DNA from: Chryseobacterium fluminis
Lineage (GTDB): Bacteria > Bacteroidota > Bacteroidia > Flavobacteriales > Weeksellaceae
Direction of reading: 5' to 3'
Assembly: GCF_026314945.1 (NCBI RefSeq)
Contig: NZ_CP111121.1
Location: forward strand, 4,898,001-4,962,000
Length of the DNA stretch: 64,000 nt
Shown here: piece by piece, positions 9,290 to 16,509 of the stretch
Layout of the letters: every line of letters starts with the position of its first letter
How positions within the stretch are numbered: the stretch's first letter is position 1
Program-made: the position numbers and the translations under genes
The notes under the pieces: model-generated
What the model was told of the DNA's origin: nothing
Databases searched by the model: none
Seen by the model: only the letters and a program-made list of their open reading frames with translations

Positions 9290-9718
9290 TTAAGGTTTAT
9301 AAAACTGGTACTGCTCATTTTCATAGTACGCATTGATATGCTGCAAACCATTTGTTAAAATAATCTCTTTTGCCCCGATCACGGAATTATACCTCGCCGT
9401 CTGCTCAAAGGTTTTTTCTGTTAATTTAATATGCGGTGCTTTGCATTCGATCAGAACAACGGGCTCTGTTTTCTCTGTGATCAACAGGTCGATCCGTTTG
9501 GTTAAACCGTTCAGGACAATTTTTTTTTCTGTAATTAATGCAGAAGCCGAGTAGCACTTTACGGTAAGATAATATTGAATCCAATGCTGGCGCACCCATT
9601 CCTCCGGGGTCAGCAAAAGGTAAGTTTTACGAACTAAATCATAAATAAAAAACTTATCTTTGTCTTTCTTGAATTTAAAATCAAAAGTTTCCTGAAAATT
9701 CAGTTTGGGAAGTTCCAT
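9290..9718 (-). CDS. HsdR-N-like PD-(D/E)XK nuclease-domain protein
   Basis: 142 residues matching the type I restriction enzyme R-subunit N-terminal domain, seen alone and without the helicase part. The nuclease-like core is RIDLLITEKTEPVVLIECKAP, giving the D...ExK signature, followed by a Q/Y motif (EQTARYNSVIGA). No methylase or specificity gene is nearby. Stand-alone versions beside holA are common in Bacteroidota, so a housekeeping or repair role is more likely than restriction. Confidence 0.85.
   Translation of the reverse strand: MELPKLNFQETFDFKFKKDKDKFFIYDLVRKTYLLLTPEEWVRQHWIQYYLTVKCYSASALITEKKIVLNGLTKRIDLLITEKTEPVVLIECKAPHIKLTEKTFEQTARYNSVIGAKEIILTNGLQHINAYYENEQYQFYKP
9655..9662 (+). 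promoter_or_regulatory. probable -7 element of the holA promoter
   Basis: TATCTTTG is a perfect TAnnTTTG match 64 bp before the holA ATG and inside the first codons of the divergent nuclease gene. No TTG is found at the expected distance upstream, so the -33 element is weak. Confidence 0.4.
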
Positions 9719-9725
9719 TTATAAG

Positions 9726-10763
9726 ATGAAAGAATTAGATTTAATCCTCAAAAATATTAAAAATAAAGAAGTTTTACCGATTTATTTTTTCCATGGAGAA
9801 GAACCTTACTTTATCGATCTTGCTGTAAAAGCTCTTGAACACGATTTTTTGAATGAAGATGAAAAAGCTTTTAACCAGACCGTCGTGTATGGAAAAGATA
9901 CCACCTACCACGAAATTCTTTCTTTAGCGAGGCAGTTCCCGATGATGGGAGACAAACAGGTGATCATCGTGAAGGAAGCACAGGATTTAAGATTGGCAGA
10001 AAGTGAAAATACTGCTTTAGAAACCTATATTCAGAATCCTGTAGCCTCTACGGTTTTGGTATTTGCCCATAAACATAAAAAACTGGACAGCCGGAAAAAG
10101 GTTACCAAATCACTGGATAAGGCCAACGCTCTATTTTTAAGTGAACCCGTAAGAGAAGCGCATCTTCCGAAATGGATTGCAGACGAATGTATTTCTTTAA
10201 AAATAAAAACAGCTCCCAATATTTCTCATTTGCTGGCCGAATATCTTGGAAACGACCTTTCCAGGATCGCTAACGAACTTAATAAACTGAAAATTATCCT
10301 TAAAGAAGGAGAAATTCTGGACGGCAGCATGGTGGAAAACCATATCGGAATCAGTAAAGAATATAACGTATTCGAACTGCAGAAGGCATTAGGAACAAAA
10401 AACAGCAATGCTGCTTTCAAAATTGCTCATTTTATGGGGAAAAATCCTAAAAACAATCCGTTTGTGATGTTGTTGGCCAGTCTTTACAACTATTTCTCAA
10501 ACGTTATCATCTACAATACCATGATGGGCCAGCCACCCCAGGTAATCGCCTCCCAGATGGGAGTCAATCCCTATTTTATAAAAGATTATGCAGAATCTGC
10601 CAGACTTTATCCTTTGAAGCATGCTACAAGGGTCATTTCGATATTAAGGGAATTCGATATGAAAGGGAAAGGCCTTGGCGCTGTCAATATGGGTGAAGCT
10701 GAACTGATTAAGGAACTGGTGTATAAAATCATTAACGTAGATAAAATTAAGATGAAAGTTTAG
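9726..10763 (+). CDS. holA: DNA polymerase III subunit delta
   Basis: 345 residues from the ATG at 9726 (MKELDLILKNIKN). An earlier in-frame ATG at 9705 overlaps the divergent gene and adds a sequence not typical of the family. HolA has a degenerate AAA+ fold: here PIYFFHGEEPYFIDLAVKAL at the N-terminus and NDLSRIANELNKLKIIL in the middle domain. It is the clamp-loader subunit that opens the beta sliding clamp. The start lies 8 bp from that of the divergent gene. Confidence 0.92.
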   Translation: MKELDLILKNIKNKEVLPIYFFHGEEPYFIDLAVKALEHDFLNEDEKAFNQTVVYGKDTTYHEILSLARQFPMMGDKQVIIVKEAQDLRLAESENTALETYIQNPVASTVLVFAHKHKKLDSRKKVTKSLDKANALFLSEPVREAHLPKWIADECISLKIKTAPNISHLLAEYLGNDLSRIANELNKLKIILKEGEILDGSMVENHIGISKEYNVFELQKALGTKNSNAAFKIAHFMGKNPKNNPFVMLLASLYNYFSNVIIYNTMMGQPPQVIASQMGVNPYFIKDYAESARLYPLKHATRVISILREFDMKGKGLGAVNMGEAELIKELVYKIINVDKIKMKV

Positions 10764-10813
10764 TAAAAGATTTTATCTATTAATTTTAAAATTATCATTG
10801 ACAATTGACATAG

Positions 10814-10846
10814 TTGATATTGACAAGTATCATTAAAATAACTTTA
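10814..10846 (+). promoter_or_regulatory. possible trxB promoter
   Basis: TTG at 10814-10816, a 22-bp spacer and TAACTTTA at 10839-10846 resemble the phylum's consensus except for the last base. It lies 64 bp before the trxB start. Confidence 0.35.
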
Positions 10847-10909
10847 ATTACGTGTTAAAAATGACGAAATTAGCAGTCGTAAATTTTTAAATCTTTTGAA
10901 AAGCAAATT

Positions 10910-11851
10910 ATGGAGCAAAACATTTTAGATTGTGTGATCGTTGGATCCGGACCTTCTGGTTTCACAGCAGCAATTTATGCTGCAAGAGCAGACTTAAAAC
11001 CTGAGTTATACACAGGATTGGAGCCGGGCGGACAATTGACTACCACTACTGAAGTCGATAACTTTCCGGGATATCCTGCAGGAATTACAGGTCCTGAAAT
11101 GATGATGGATTTGCAAAAGCAGGCAGAAAGATTCGATACCAAAGTGCATTATGAAATGATCACCAGAGCGGAATTTTCTAAAGAAATAGGCGGCATTCAT
11201 AAATTATATGCCGGAAGTAAGGAAATTCTGGCCAGAACAGTAATTATTTCTACCGGAGCTACAGCAAAGTATTTAGGTCTTGATGACGAAAAGAAATATA
11301 ACGGAGGCGGAGTTTCTGCCTGTGCTACTTGTGACGGATTTTTCTACAGAGGAAAAGATGTCGTGGTAGTAGGAGCAGGGGACACGGCTGCGGAAGAAGC
11401 AACCTACCTGGCAAAACTGGTGAATAAAGTAACCATGTTGGTACGAAAAGATGAATTCAGAGCTTCGAAAGCAATGATTCACAGGGTTCGGAATACCCCT
11501 AATATTGAAGTGAAATTTCATCATGAGCTGATCGGTATAGAAGGGGAAAACAACTTAGTGGAAAGAGCAGTGGTGATCAATAACCAGACTCAGGAAAAAT
11601 CTACGGTCGATGTTCACGGAATCTTCATCGCGATCGGCCATAAACCGAATACCGATATTTTTGTAGGGCAAATTGACCTGGATGAAAACGGATATATCGA
11701 AACTGAAAAAGGATCTGCAAGAACAAATCTTCCGGGAGTTTTCGCAGCAGGTGATGTTCAGGATCATATCTACAGACAGGCGATAACAGCAGCAGGAAGC
11801 GGTTGTATGGCGGCGATGGATGCCGAGAAATACCTGGCAGAATTACGTTAG
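10910..11851 (+). CDS. trxB: thioredoxin-disulfide reductase
   Basis: 313 residues. The FAD site is GSGPSG at residues 12-17, the redox pair is CATC at 138-141, the NADPH site is VVGAGDTAAEEA, and GVFAAGDVQDHIYRQAITAAGSG closes the FAD domain. It transfers electrons from NADPH to thioredoxin in the cytoplasm. It is transcribed alone and followed by a terminator. Confidence 0.96.
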   Translation: MEQNILDCVIVGSGPSGFTAAIYAARADLKPELYTGLEPGGQLTTTTEVDNFPGYPAGITGPEMMMDLQKQAERFDTKVHYEMITRAEFSKEIGGIHKLYAGSKEILARTVIISTGATAKYLGLDDEKKYNGGGVSACATCDGFFYRGKDVVVVGAGDTAAEEATYLAKLVNKVTMLVRKDEFRASKAMIHRVRNTPNIEVKFHHELIGIEGENNLVERAVVINNQTQEKSTVDVHGIFIAIGHKPNTDIFVGQIDLDENGYIETEKGSARTNLPGVFAAGDVQDHIYRQAITAAGSGCMAAMDAEKYLAELR

Positions 11852-11874
11852 ATTATTTTAAATAAAAATAGAAG

Positions 11875-11901
11875 GCGCATCCTGTGGGATGCGTTTTTTT
11901 T
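11875..11901 (+). terminator. intrinsic terminator after trxB
   Basis: CGCATCC-TGTG-GGATGCG followed by eight T, 24 bp after the stop codon. Confidence 0.85.
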
Positions 11902-12003
11902 ATTCTAATCCTCAGCTTTTATGATTCATCAGTATTTAGTGAAATTAATAACGCTGATTTTTAGTTGCTTATTCAGTTTATTAAAATTTATTTTAGAAAT
12001 GTT

Positions 12004-12033
12004 TTGTCAGAATTGAAAAACATTATATATTTG
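12004..12033 (+). promoter_or_regulatory. promoter of tRNA-Ser (first copy)
   Basis: TTG at 12004-12006, a 19-bp spacer and TATATTTG at 12026-12033, an exact consensus match. The second tRNA-Ser copy has the same -7 element and the same spacing. Confidence 0.75.
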
Positions 12034-12067
12034 CACCACTGAAAACAACGATAACATCGGGGTTTAA

Positions 12068-12155
12068 GGAGAGTTGGCAGAGTGGTCGATTGCGGCAGTC
12101 TTGAAAACTGTTGACTGTAACAGGTCCGGGGGTTCGAATCCCTCACTCTCCGCCA
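12068..12155 (+). tRNA. tRNA-Ser (UGA), CCA encoded
   Basis: The acceptor arms GGAGAGT and ACTCTCC pair. The anticodon TGA lies at 12102-12104 within the loop CTTGAAA, the T loop is GGTTCGAATCC, and a long variable arm typical of tRNA-Ser is present. The CCA end is encoded (12153-12155). It is identical over 85 nt to the copy at 50964. Confidence 0.95.
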
Positions 12156-12176
12156 GGTTAGAAACCAAAATAAGCT

Positions 12177-12213
12177 AAAACGCTGTAAACATCAATGTTT
12201 ACAGCGTTTTTTG
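12177..12213 (+). terminator. terminator of tRNA-Ser (first copy)
   Basis: AACGCTGTAAACAT and ATGTTTACAGCGTT form a perfect stem with a 2-nt CA loop, followed by six T. Confidence 0.85.
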
Positions 12214-12254
12214 TTTTTGTGCTTATATTAAAAAAAGATCATGGATCGGATCAT

Positions 12255-12376
12255 GGATCATGAACAAAAGTTGGGGACTATGCAAAAAGTTGAGCGAGTC
12301 TGAACAGGAAAAATGGGATCATGAACAAAAGTTGGGGACTATGCAAAAAGTTGAGAGAGTCTGAACAGGAAAAATG
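12255..12376. repeat. 61-bp tandem duplication of an IS left end
   Basis: Two adjacent 61-bp copies (12255-12315 and 12316-12376) differ at one base. Each begins GGATCATGAACAAAAGTTGG and ends GAACAGGAAAAATG. The start matches the inverted repeat at the other end of the element, so this is a doubled IS terminus. Confidence 0.85.
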
Positions 12377-13283
12377 CTTTGTCTTTTACTCCCCGAAGCT
12401 GTAATCTGAAGTTTTTAATTTTAGCATTAAAAGATTCTGCCGAAGCGTTGGTACTTCTTCTGTCGAAAAAGTTTAAGATGCCGCTGTAATGATTCATTAT
12501 TGTTTTTCTTAAAACTGAGAATGATTTAAAACCTGATGTTTCAACATCCCTGAACCAATGCGCTAACTTTGTCATGGCAATAGATTTGGGAATATTCTGA
12601 TTGTAAATCTTTCTTAATCCATCCGATAACCCATATGCCTTCTTTAAATCAGGATATTCTGTAAATAAAATTTCAGCTCTCTGCATTTGAGAAGGCGTCC
12701 ACTTTTCCCTGCTTTTGTAGAGTAAATACCTGCTTCTTGCCAGAAGCTGTTTGCGGGTATCACCGTTTTCAAACGTTTCTATCTCAATAGGCTCCCTGTT
12801 TTTCTTTGCTTCATCGAGCAGGCTATTTTCCCATTCTATAGCTTCCCAACGGTAGTTGATCCTTAATTCCTGAAGGGCTTCAGTGGCGAGCTTCTGAACA
12901 TGGAACCGGTCTATGACCTTAATAGCATCAGGGAAACAGCGTTTGGCAATAAGCTTCATAGACCCGGCCATATCAAGGGTAATTTCCTTTACATTTTTGC
13001 GAAGCTTCCTGTTTATTTTCAGAAGCTGCTCAATGACCTCTTCACTCTGTGTACCTTTGATAATGGCAACAATACTGCCTTTCCTGCCTTTTGCTTTTTT
13101 GGAAGTAAGAACCGTGTATAATTCTCCCTGGGAAAGAGCAACTTCATCCAGAGACAGAGAAGAGGAGCAATTTTCCGGATAAAGAATCCAATCTTCCGCA
13201 TGGGGCTTTTGGAGCCAGTCTTTGAACCCGCTTAATGATTTTTTGTATTGCCTGCGGAATGTCTTTCCCTGTACCCCATACAT
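12339..13283 (-). CDS. ISAon1-type (ISL3-like) DDE transposase, catalytic part
   Basis: 314 residues from the first ATG. Motifs fit the ISL3-like DDE fold: LSLDEVALSQGE, then ITLDMAGSMKLIAKRCFPDA and VIDRFHVQKLA, and the C-terminal NASAESFNAKIKNFR with the catalytic glutamate. The frame is open upstream of this ATG as far as the poly-A run at 13326-13333, so the real product is probably a fusion with the upstream ORF made by frameshifting on that run. Confidence 0.88.
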   Translation of the reverse strand: MYGVQGKTFRRQYKKSLSGFKDWLQKPHAEDWILYPENCSSSLSLDEVALSQGELYTVLTSKKAKGRKGSIVAIIKGTQSEEVIEQLLKINRKLRKNVKEITLDMAGSMKLIAKRCFPDAIKVIDRFHVQKLATEALQELRINYRWEAIEWENSLLDEAKKNREPIEIETFENGDTRKQLLARSRYLLYKSREKWTPSQMQRAEILFTEYPDLKKAYGLSDGLRKIYNQNIPKSIAMTKLAHWFRDVETSGFKSFSVLRKTIMNHYSGILNFFDRRSTNASAESFNAKIKNFRLQLRGVKDKAFFLFRLSQLFA

Positions 13284-13311
13284 CTCACCGATGGTTTCTA
13301 AGGGAAGGGCT

Positions 13312-13665
13312 TTAGTATCGGCTGATTTTTTTTAAGAACTCCGCAAAGTCCTTTGTCATGCGGGTTCCAACGGCAATGAGATTCCAGTCTCTCTGCAGGA
13401 TCTTACCAGATTTTATATCGGTCCATCTTCTTCGTCTGATGTGAAGTTTTACAGGTTTTCCACGGAGAGGAAAGTCATTAACCGTGATTTCTTCATGAAA
13501 GCCTTTGGATTGTAGATGCAAAGAGGAAAGCTCTTTGGGAACAGTATTTTTTTCCTCAAAATAAAGATGAAGCAATCCTTCTTTTTCTTCAAAATGGGTA
13601 ATATCAAAGTATTCAACCAGATATTCCGGTAACAGTAATTTTAATAATTCTTTCTCAGATGACAT
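13312..13665 (-). CDS. ISAon1-family transposase N-terminal region protein
   Basis: 117 residues ending in a lysine/serine tail (EFLKKISRY) at a run of eight A on the coding strand. The central IRRRRWTDIKSGKILQRDWN resembles the N-terminal region annotated beside ISAon1 transposases in Bacteroidota. With seven A instead of eight it would read through in frame into the catalytic ORF. Poly-A transcript slippage is therefore a plausible way to make the full transposase. Confidence 0.8.
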   Translation of the reverse strand: MSSEKELLKLLLPEYLVEYFDITHFEEKEGLLHLYFEEKNTVPKELSSLHLQSKGFHEEITVNDFPLRGKPVKLHIRRRRWTDIKSGKILQRDWNLIAVGTRMTKDFAEFLKKISRY

Positions 13666-13719
13666 CTGGTAAAATTACATTTATTAATTTTTCTCCCCAA
13701 CTTTTTATACTGATCCGAA

Positions 13720-13843
13720 AAATGCTTTGTCTTTTACTCCTCGAAGCTGTAATCTGGGATCATGAATAAAGGTTGGCAACTATGCAAGAAGTGGAGCTAA
13801 TCTGAACGCTTTGTCTTTTACCTCTCGAAGCTACAACCTGAAG
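13720..13843. repeat. further fragments of the same IS end
   Basis: 13720-13754 repeats the stretch AATGCTTTGTCTTTTACTCC found at the transposase 3' end. 13755-13843 repeats the whole left-end unit in diverged form (GGATCATGAATAAAGGTTGG, then GCTTTGTCTTTTACCTCTCG). These look like older, partial insertions of related elements. Confidence 0.7.
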
Positions 13844-14199
13844 CTTTTACATAATTAATATATCTATTTCGTACTGCGATTTTAAAATCTTACTACGTAA
13901 TCCCAATACCAATTGGCTTTAGCCGAAGGATAGGTCATCATGGAAATCTCTGAGGATGGACTAAAATTTGTATGGTATGACCGGTCAGGTCTTTTCAGTT
14001 TAGATTGCATTTATAAGATTTTCACTAGCAAGATCTTAGCGTCTTTCACAATAAAGAAATCCTATGACATTAAAATGGTTTTCATTTGTCTGTGTATCAA
14101 AAAAGTGTGATCCGTATCACACTAAAATAGTGATTTAGATCCTGTGTTTAAACACAGATAAATTCCAAATTTGTAGTAAACAATTAAATAAATATAAAA
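13844..14199. other. intergenic region with palindromes and a doubtful 56-codon frame
   Basis: Apart from the palindromes listed separately, an ATG at 13940 opens a 56-codon frame to 14110 (MEISEDGLKFVWYDRSGLFS and onward). It has no ribosome-binding context and no family I recognise. I regard it as doubtful. Confidence 0.3.
14105..14157. promoter_or_regulatory. three adjacent palindromes, first matching the CRP consensus
   Basis: GTGTGAT-CCGT-ATCACAC (14105-14122) contains TGTGA-N6-TCACA, the classic CRP half-site pair. CACTA-AAA-TAGTG (14120-14132) overlaps it, and CTGTGTTTAAACACAG (14142-14157) is a perfect 16-bp palindrome. They sit 43-95 bp before the DJ-1/PfpI gene, a position suited to a Crp/Fnr-family regulator. 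Confidence 0.55.
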
Positions 14200-14877
14200 A
14201 TGAGCAAAAAAGTTTTATTCGTACTGACGAGTCACGATGAATTAGGAAATACAGGTTTAAAAACCGGATTCTGGACTGAAGAATTAGCAGCTCCTTATTA
14301 CGCATTATCTGATCAGAATGTGGAAATAACACTCGCATCTCCTAAGGGCGGTCAACCGCCGATTGATCCAAAAAGTGAAGATCCCTCATCTCAAACGGAT
14401 GCTACACGCAGAATGGACAATGATGAGGTTTTAAAGGAAAAATTAAAAAATACCCATACACTATCCGAAGTCAGAAGTGAAGATTTCGATGCCGTATTTT
14501 ATCCTGGCGGCCACGGCCCGTTGTGGGATCTGGCTGAAGATAAAGTATCACAACAACTTATCGTTGATTTTTATAGCAACGGCAAGCCTGTCGCATTTGT
14601 GTGCCACGCACCCGGCGTGTTAAAGGACGTGAAGATAGACGGTGAATATCTGGTTAAGGACAAGCATGTCACGGGATTTACAAATACCGAAGAAGACGCG
14701 GTGCAGCTGACCGACATTGTCCCTTTTTTAGTGGAAGATACTCTGAAAAAGAATGGCGGGTTATATACCAAAGTCGAAGACTGGGCTCCCTATGCAGTAG
14801 TTGACGGAAGGTTGGTTACAGGACAAAATCCTGCTTCTTCTGAGAAGGTAGCCGAGGAACTTCTGAAGCTGATTTAG
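14200..14877 (+). CDS. DJ-1/PfpI-family protein (type 1 glutamine amidotransferase-like)
   Basis: 225 residues. The nucleophile elbow is VAFVCHAPGVL with the reactive cysteine, preceded by FYPGGHGPLWDL with the conserved glutamate region. The N-terminal KKVLFVLTSHDELGNTGLKTG is the usual start of the Hsp31-like branch. Related proteins act as glyoxalase III or deglycases or as chaperones. The palindromes upstream suggest control by a Crp/Fnr-type regulator. Confidence 0.9.
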   Translation: MSKKVLFVLTSHDELGNTGLKTGFWTEELAAPYYALSDQNVEITLASPKGGQPPIDPKSEDPSSQTDATRRMDNDEVLKEKLKNTHTLSEVRSEDFDAVFYPGGHGPLWDLAEDKVSQQLIVDFYSNGKPVAFVCHAPGVLKDVKIDGEYLVKDKHVTGFTNTEEDAVQLTDIVPFLVEDTLKKNGGLYTKVEDWAPYAVVDGRLVTGQNPASSEKVAEELLKLI

Positions 14878-15127
14878 TTTTTACGGAGGTCCAGGTATTT
14901 AATCTTCGACTGTAAAATATTTATTCTTTTGAAAAATAGGATAACACCATTGATCAAATTCAAATGTTTTTGGTTGCCATTATTTTGCAGAGGAATTACT
15001 TTATAAAGATTTCATGGTTATTAGCTTTATCCCCAAATTATTGGGGATTTTTTTATTTTGCAGTAATGATATATTACGATAGTAGAGGAGGATTGTATGT
15101 TTCTCAAAAATAGCTTAAACTAATAAA

Positions 15128-15742
15128 TTATAACTGATCATCTATAACAACTTTTTCAATAGCTTTTAGCAGAGCATTTTCAAATCCAAAAATGGCTTGT
15201 CCTTCTACACGAAAAATATTTACAATCTCTATACCTAAAAGATTCAGAAAGAAACGGACATAATTTGTTGTGAAATCATACGGTAGCAGCTCACCCTCAG
15301 AATAGATCCCGCCGGATGAAGTAACGATGATTGCTTTTTTATCTTTTATTAAGCCTTTCGGTAATGCCCCTTCACCAACATATTGAAAAGTGATCTGCGC
15401 CCGTGCAATCTGATCAAAGTAGGCCTTTAACGTACTGGGAATATTCCAGTTATACATTGGGGCTTCAATCACAAGAATATCTGATTTCAGTAGATCCTGA
15501 ATCGCCTGGTCTGACTCTACTAAAGAATGCTTTTGCTCTTCCGTCTGAATTTCTACAGGTGTAAAAAATGCTTCTATACGGTCTTCATCCAAATGTGTTG
15601 TCTTATTCTCTGCAAGATCATACGCTGTAATCTTTGAATCAGGATATTTTTCTTTAATCTTTTCAATCACAATCTGTCCCAATTTTCGGCTCGCAGAATT
15701 TTTAGTTTTTGGACTGGACATGATGTGTAGCAGTTGCTTCAT
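15128..15742 (-). CDS. azoR: FMN-dependent NADH-azoreductase
   Basis: 204 residues with a flavodoxin-like fold. The FMN-binding segment is SSPKTKNSASRKLG, the isoalloxazine contact region is APMYNWNIPSTLKAYFDQ, and TSSGGIYS follows. AzoR enzymes reduce azo compounds and quinones with NADH. A divergent HxlR regulator shares the 92-bp intergenic region, the usual arrangement for a quinone- or diamide-responsive azoreductase. Confidence 0.92.
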   Translation of the reverse strand: MKQLLHIMSSPKTKNSASRKLGQIVIEKIKEKYPDSKITAYDLAENKTTHLDEDRIEAFFTPVEIQTEEQKHSLVESDQAIQDLLKSDILVIEAPMYNWNIPSTLKAYFDQIARAQITFQYVGEGALPKGLIKDKKAIIVTSSGGIYSEGELLPYDFTTNYVRFFLNLLGIEIVNIFRVEGQAIFGFENALLKAIEKVVIDDQL

Positions 15743-15762
15743 TTTTAAATAATTTTATTTCA

Positions 15763-15770
15763 CAAATTTA
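15763..15770 (-). promoter_or_regulatory. probable -7 element for azoR
   Basis: CAAATTTA on the plus strand reads TAAATTTG on the minus strand, an exact TAnnTTTG match 21 bp before the azoR ATG. No TTG is at the expected spacing. Confidence 0.45.
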
Positions 15771-15779
15771 TTTTATATT

Positions 15780-15798
15780 TACTATTATTTTATTAGTA
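15780..15798. promoter_or_regulatory. candidate HxlR operator
   Basis: TACTA-N9-TAGTA lies between the divergent azoR and HxlR genes, with a further GATAGTAGTAAT at 15810. A dyad at this position would suit a dimeric winged-helix regulator controlling both genes. Confidence 0.4.
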
Positions 15799-15834
15799 GT
15801 ATACAAAACGATAGTAGTAATATTAAGGATAGTC

Positions 15835-16209
15835 ATGAAGGAAAATAATAAAACGCAGACTTTTACAAAAGTTGAATGTGCAGACCGTCTTTCGGCAGTT
15901 GAAGATGCGATCTATGTACTGGGAGGAAAATGGAAGCTTAGAATTATCGTTGCTTTGGTAAGTGGCTATCATAGATTTAATGAGATTCAGCGCTCTGTTA
16001 AAGGAATTTCTCCCAGAGTCCTGTCAAACGAGCTGAAGATATTGGAACTCAACGGTCTGGTAAAAAGAACTGTTGATTCAGAAAGTTTCCCTGTCCTGGT
16101 GGAATATATACCCACTGACTATGCAGAAACATTAAAAGAGTTGGTATCTATGCTGGGCAATTGGGGAGTTAATCATAAAAAAAGAATATCATCAGAGATT
16201 GATCTATAG
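15835..16209 (+). CDS. HxlR-family transcriptional regulator
   Basis: 124 residues. The winged helix is typical: VLGGKWKLRIIVALVSGYHR, FNEIQRSVKGISPRVLSNEL, then LELNGLVKRTV and a strand-rich wing ending YALT-like (EYIPTDYAETLKELVSML). The cysteine in KVECADRLSA before the helix is where HodR/YodB-type members sense quinones or diamide. It probably represses azoR. Confidence 0.92.
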   Translation: MKENNKTQTFTKVECADRLSAVEDAIYVLGGKWKLRIIVALVSGYHRFNEIQRSVKGISPRVLSNELKILELNGLVKRTVDSESFPVLVEYIPTDYAETLKELVSMLGNWGVNHKKRISSEIDL

Positions 16210-16259
16210 AAAATCTATACGCAGCTGATGTATATAGATTCCGGAAAAAATGCATCATT

Positions 16260-16349
16260 ATGTCTGAAATTTTTGAAAAATATCTGCGGACCTGGATTGA
16301 TATACCTGATGAAGAACTGAATTCTATTCGCAAAGTTTATGGATTGTAG
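16260..16349 (+). pseudogene. N-terminal remnant of a Crp/Fnr-family regulator
   Basis: A 29-codon frame (MSEIFEKYLRTWIDIPDEEL and onward) matches the first helix of many Bacteroidota Crp/Fnr proteins. It stops at TAG before the cyclic-nucleotide-binding barrel. Nothing in the following 160 bp continues it. Confidence 0.5.
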
Positions 16350-16509
16350 TATCTATTTTTTATTCTTTATTGATTGGCAATTATTATTGATTGCCTGAAC
16401 AAAATTGGTAAAAAAGGGGCTTCTTGTACAAAGTCATATGACCCCTAATTTTTTGTGACAATTGTCAATATCATCTTTTACTGAAAATATTTGGATATAC
16501 ATTTAAATG
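16350..16509. other. noncoding gap
   Basis: AT-rich DNA between the Crp/Fnr remnant and the 3' end of the transporter-peptidase gene. I see no gene and no strong hairpin. Confidence 0.5.

Larger units (their letters stand above)
12316..13716 (-). mobile_element. ISAon1-type insertion sequence
   Basis: The right terminal repeat (13693-13716, reading inward CGGATCAGTATAAAAAGTTG) pairs with the left end GGATCATGAACAAAAGTTGG at 12316. The two ORFs inside are the N-terminal region protein and the DDE transposase. The left boundary could also be 12255 because the end is doubled. No clean target duplication is visible since both flanks contain related IS fragments. Confidence 0.75.

Noticed and set aside
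9290..9718. Type I restriction system
   Set aside because: Only an HsdR-N-like domain is present, without helicase, HsdM or HsdS, and beside holA as in many Bacteroidota.
13940..14110. 56-codon frame before the DJ-1 gene
   Set aside because: No ribosome-binding context, no family, and its end overlaps the CRP-like palindrome.
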